The notes under the pieces: generated by a model | Told to the model about the DNA's origin: nothing | What the model saw: the letters and a program-made list of their open reading frames with translations, nothing else | The model's database searches: none | Part shown: in pieces, positions 6,345 through 8,912 of the stretch | Layout of the letters: every line of letters begins with the position of its first letter | Position numbering within the stretch: position 1 is the stretch's first letter | Assembly: GCA_025060275.1 (NCBI GenBank) | Contig: JANXCJ010000074.1 | Coordinates: 1-8,912 of the forward strand | DNA: 8,912 nt | Origin: Bacteroidia bacterium | GTDB taxonomy: Bacteria; Bacteroidota; Bacteroidia; SpSt-205 | Direction: 5' to 3' | Position numbers and translations under genes: made by a program

Positions 6345-6390
6345 GATTAGCCTTACGGGGGGTTAGGTGTCCATAGGCTTCAAATTAGTT

Positions 6391-6398
6391 TATCTTTG
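6391..6398 (+). promoter_or_regulatory. -7 promoter box of mtaB
   Basis: TATCTTTG, identical to the ffh box, ends 5 nt before the ATG at 6404 and predicts a leaderless transcript. A GGTGT at 6366-6370, 20 bp upstream, occupies the -33 position, as a GGTGT does before ffh. It is not the canonical TTG. Confidence 0.75.
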
Positions 6399-6403
6399 AC
6401 AGA

Positions 6404-7684
6404 ATGGCTCGTATAGCCCTACATACGCTGGGGTGTAAGCTGAATTTTTCTGAAACGGCTGCTCTGGCGAGACAGCTTTCAGCTCAAGGTCATACTATTA
6501 CGGAATGGGATGTGCCAGCTGATATTTATGTGCTCAATACCTGTACTGTAACTCACCAAGCTGAGCGTAAAGCCCATAAGCTAATTCGTCAGGTTCGTCG
6601 GCGTACTCCAGCTGCTCAGGTAGTTGTGACGGGCTGCTATGCTCAGCTTCGTCCGGAAGCCCTTCAGAAATTAGAGGGGGTAGTACTTGTGGCAAGTAAT
6701 CAGGAAAAGCCCCGATTAGCTGAGGCGATAAATGCAATAGCGAGGCAAAATTCTTTTGAGTTGCCGCTGGAGCGGGAGAGTAAATGGGACTTTTGGATCA
6801 CTCATTCGGGTGAGGGACGCACTCGTGCCTTTCTTAAGGTACAGGATGGGTGTGATTACAAGTGTAGCTTCTGCATTGTGCCCCAGGCGCGGGGGCCAAG
6901 CCGTAGCCTTCCTCCAGAAAAAATTATAGAAGAGGCCCTTCGTATAGCTGAAGCAGGTTTCAAAGAAATAGTACTCACTGGGATTAACTTGGGAGATTAT
7001 GGAAAGCCACATGGAGTTTCTTTTATAAAACTTCTGCAGGGACTGGAAGCTCAGACTCCCTCTTCGGTGGCACGATTCCGTCTCTCTTCCATAGAGCCTA
7101 ATCTTTTGTCTGATGAGCTATTAGACTTTGTGGCGGCTCATACAAGGTGGGCGCCTCATTTCCATCTACCTCTCCAGAGTGGAAGTGATAGGATATTGGG
7201 GCTTATGCGCCGCAGATATAGACGCAAGCTATATGAGAAGCGCATAGAAGCAATTCTGCAGCGATTTCCCACAGCAGGCATCGGTGTAGATGTGATTGTG
7301 GGCTTTCCTGGAGAGACAGAGAAGGATTTTCAGGAGACAAAGAGGTTCATAGCCGATTTACCTGTGAGTTACCTTCATGTTTTCCCATATAGTGAGCGTC
7401 CAGGCACACCGGCAGCTAATTTCTCTAACCCTGTGCCATGGCCAGAGCGACTTCGTCGGAGTGAAGTATTACGAGAAATAGGGCTAAGAAAGAAATATAC
7501 TTTTGCGCAGAAGTGCTATAATCAGCCTGCTGAGGTATTATTAGAAACTCCTAATGAAGGACTTACGGCAAATTATCTGAGGGTTCATCTGAAGACTCCC
7601 CGTCTTCCAGGGGAGCTAGTGCCTGTAATAATAGGCGAAGAAGCCAAGCCTATAATACAGGGTTGGAGGGGAAATGAAAACTAA
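6404..7684 (+). CDS. mtaB: tRNA t6A37 methylthiotransferase MtaB
   Basis: MtaB is a cytosolic radical SAM enzyme that adds a methylthio group to C2 of N6-threonylcarbamoyladenosine at position 37 of ANN-decoding tRNAs, giving ms2t6A. The 426-residue protein has the family's three parts. The N-terminal UPF0004 domain carries the cysteines for the auxiliary iron-sulfur cluster: C11 (LGCKLN), C47 (NTCTVT) and C78 (TGCYAQ). The radical SAM core carries C150, C154 and C157 (CDYKCSFC), followed by IVPQARGPSRS, the conserved LTGINLGDYG, HLPLQSGSDRILGLMRRRY and DVIVGFPGETEKDF. A C-terminal TRAM-like RNA-binding region covers about 380-420. LGCKLN and the t6A-type core favour MtaB over MiaB and RimO. 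The start follows its promoter box by 5 nt. The gene is monocistronic and convergent with the E2 gene across 76 bp, where a 6-bp repeat (TATCCT 7700-7705, AGGATA 7747-7752) gives at best a weak hairpin. Confidence 0.95.
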   Translation: MARIALHTLGCKLNFSETAALARQLSAQGHTITEWDVPADIYVLNTCTVTHQAERKAHKLIRQVRRRTPAAQVVVTGCYAQLRPEALQKLEGVVLVASNQEKPRLAEAINAIARQNSFELPLERESKWDFWITHSGEGRTRAFLKVQDGCDYKCSFCIVPQARGPSRSLPPEKIIEEALRIAEAGFKEIVLTGINLGDYGKPHGVSFIKLLQGLEAQTPSSVARFRLSSIEPNLLSDELLDFVAAHTRWAPHFHLPLQSGSDRILGLMRRRYRRKLYEKRIEAILQRFPTAGIGVDVIVGFPGETEKDFQETKRFIADLPVSYLHVFPYSERPGTPAANFSNPVPWPERLRRSEVLREIGLRKKYTFAQKCYNQPAEVLLETPNEGLTANYLRVHLKTPRLPGELVPVIIGEEAKPIIQGWRGNEN

Positions 7685-7760
7685 TATAAGATGGTCATTT
7701 ATCCTTTTGGCTGTATAGTAGGCTGGAGACGATAGCGTTTCCACTTAGGATAGAAGGCTT

Positions 7761-8912
7761 TTAGAGGAGAAGCTTTTCAGGTACTTCTAAGAGGCTCTTG
7801 AAGGTTTGGAGAAATTGAGCACCTGTGGCCCCATCTACGACACGATGGTCACAGGATAGGGTTACACGCATTCTTCTCTCTATCGCTATGTTACCTTCTT
7901 TCACTACTGGAGTAGGTTGGATAGCGCCTACAGCTAAGATAGCTGCTTCGGGGGGATTGATTACCGCTGTGAATTCTTCTATACCGAACATGCCTAAGTT
8001 AGAGATACTAAAGGTGCTTCCCGAGTACTCCTCAGGTGTCAGCTTGCGAGAACGAGCTTTATCTGCAAGGAGCTGGGTCTCCTTGGCTATTTCTTCTAAT
8101 CCTTTTCTATCTGCATGCCGTACGACAGGGACGATAAGCCCCTCTTCCAAGGCTACGGCGAAGCCTATATGGATTTCTTGATGAATCCTTATAGACTCTC
8201 CTGTCCAGCTAGCGTTTAGGAGGGGATGTCGGCGTAAGGCTTGGGCACAGGCTTTAATGATGAGGTCATTGAAGGAAATCTTGACTTCCGAAAGGGTATT
8301 GAGCCGCTCTCGCCACTCTGCTGCTCTGTCCATACATACTGAAATAGTGAGATAAAAGTGAGGTGCCTCCTGCATACTAGCAGTAAGCCGACGGGCAATT
8401 GTCTTTCGCATTTGGGTAAGGGGCTGTTCTATGTAGGTGGTGGGAGCAGCAATCGCAGGGGAGGGAGCGGGCTGGCTTAGGTAGGCTTCTATGTCTCTTT
8501 TGATAATCCGTCCTCCCTCTCCTGAGCCTTGAACCTGACGTAGGTCAATTCCTGCTTCTTTTGCCATCGCACGAGCTAATGGGGAAGCCTTGATCCGGTC
8601 CCTCCCCTCAACTATAGCGTGAGCCCTCTCCACACTACTCTTTTCTACAAGGGTAGAAGCTGGGGAAGGTGAAGGGGACTCCTTTGCCGGGGCTTTTCCA
8701 GCCGAGAGTAAGGCAGATATATCTTCCCCTGCCTTTCCAATAATAGCTATAATATGTCCTATGGGTACAGGTTTACCCTCTTCTACGCCTATATGCAAAA
8801 GGACCCCATTTACAGGCGATTCAAATTCCATCGTAGCTTTATCTGTCTCTATTTCAGCAAGTATATCACCTGCCTTTACTGTATCTCCCACCTTCTTGTT
8901 CCATCTTACGAT
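7761..8912 (-). CDS. 2-oxo-acid dehydrogenase E2, probably pyruvate dehydrogenase dihydrolipoamide acetyltransferase (5' end outside window)
   Basis: E2 forms the core of the dehydrogenase complex and transfers the acyl group from its lipoyl arm to CoA. The frame is open to the right edge, showing 383 residues. The visible N-terminus (IVRWNKKVGDTVKAGDIL) is already inside the lipoyl domain, so about 15-20 residues including the true start are missing; a GTG at 8891 is internal. Numbered from the edge: lipoyl domain with the lipoylated lysine K25 in ETDKATME; Pro/Ala-rich linker about 73-92; peripheral subunit-binding domain about 107-145 (ASPLARAMAKEAGIDL, then GRIIKRDIEAYL); second linker about 147-159; catalytic domain about 160-383. 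The catalytic motif DHRVVDGA includes H356 and D360. There is one lipoyl domain only. TFSISNLGMFGIEEFTAVINP is typical of acetyltransferases, which favours PDH over 2-oxoglutarate or branched-chain complexes, but no E1 gene is visible to confirm it. Confidence 0.93.
   Translation of the reverse strand: MVRWNKKVGDTVKAGDILAEIETDKATMEFESPVNGVLLHIGVEEGKPVPIGHIIAIIGKAGEDISALLSAGKAPAKESPSPSPASTLVEKSSVERAHAIVEGRDRIKASPLARAMAKEAGIDLRQVQGSGEGGRIIKRDIEAYLSQPAPSPAIAAPTTYIEQPLTQMRKTIARRLTASMQEAPHFYLTISVCMDRAAEWRERLNTLSEVKISFNDLIIKACAQALRRHPLLNASWTGESIRIHQEIHIGFAVALEEGLIVPVVRHADRKGLEEIAKETQLLADKARSRKLTPEEYSGSTFSISNLGMFGIEEFTAVINPPEAAILAVGAIQPTPVVKEGNIAIERRMRVTLSCDHRVVDGATGAQFLQTFKSLLEVPEKLLL

Noticed and set aside
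6116..6403. tRNA, 6S, SRP RNA or riboswitch in the gap before mtaB
   Set aside because: No TPsiC-like motif, GGAA-tetraloop hairpin or recognisable aptamer was seen, and mtaB appears leaderless.
8889..8891. GTG as the start codon of the E2 gene
   Set aside because: The frame stays open to the window edge and encodes IVRWNKK, conserved lipoyl-domain sequence, so the GTG is internal.
1..8912. Mobile element, CRISPR, prophage or defence system
   Set aside because: No transposase, integrase, spaced repeat array or nuclease motif was found; the recognisable genes are housekeeping or membrane genes.

Overview
The window looks like chromosomal DNA from a member of the Bacteroidota. The main evidence is the promoter signal: exact or near-exact TATCTTTG boxes (the Bacteroidota -7 consensus TAnnTTTG) lie just upstream of several start codons. 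Protein types agree: a NtrY-like sensor kinase of a form I recognise from Bacteroidota, a CcmD-like micro-protein, a YbjN-type secreted protein and a single-lipoyl-domain dehydrogenase E2. I cannot place it below phylum. No phage, transposase, CRISPR, tRNA or rRNA was seen. The genes look like ordinary core and housekeeping genes.

Layout, left to right. (1) Positions 1-3373, minus strand: a two-gene operon. A 206-residue three-helix membrane protein comes first, then after TAA-ATT-ATG a very large multi-pass sensor protein that runs off the left edge (916 residues visible) and stops just inside its HAMP linker. (2) Divergent from it, 3464-4804 plus: ffh, the signal recognition particle GTPase. 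(3) 4858-5013 minus: a 51-residue single-helix CcmD-like protein with its own TATCTTTG promoter. (4) Divergent from that, 5084-5467 plus: a DUF486/DMT-family four-helix membrane protein. (5) 5627-6115 minus: a secreted YbjN-like protein. (6) 6116-6403: 288 bp with no convincing gene, holding a 10-bp inverted repeat, three GGGTATCT direct repeats and the mtaB promoter. (7) 6404-7684 plus: mtaB, the tRNA t6A37 methylthiotransferase. (8) 7761-8912 minus: the E2 acyltransferase of a 2-oxo-acid dehydrogenase complex (probably pyruvate dehydrogenase), lacking only its extreme N-terminus beyond the right edge.

The genes do not form one pathway. What unites them is transcription: in four of the seven genes whose 5' end is in the window, the -7 box sits only 4-8 nt before the start codon, so their mRNAs should be leaderless or nearly so. 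This also corrects two start codons (ffh to 3464, DUF486 to 5084). I found no convincing new defence or mobile system. The items most worth following up are the leaderless promoter architecture, the sensor/partner membrane operon, the hidden CcmD-like gene and the structured gap upstream of mtaB.
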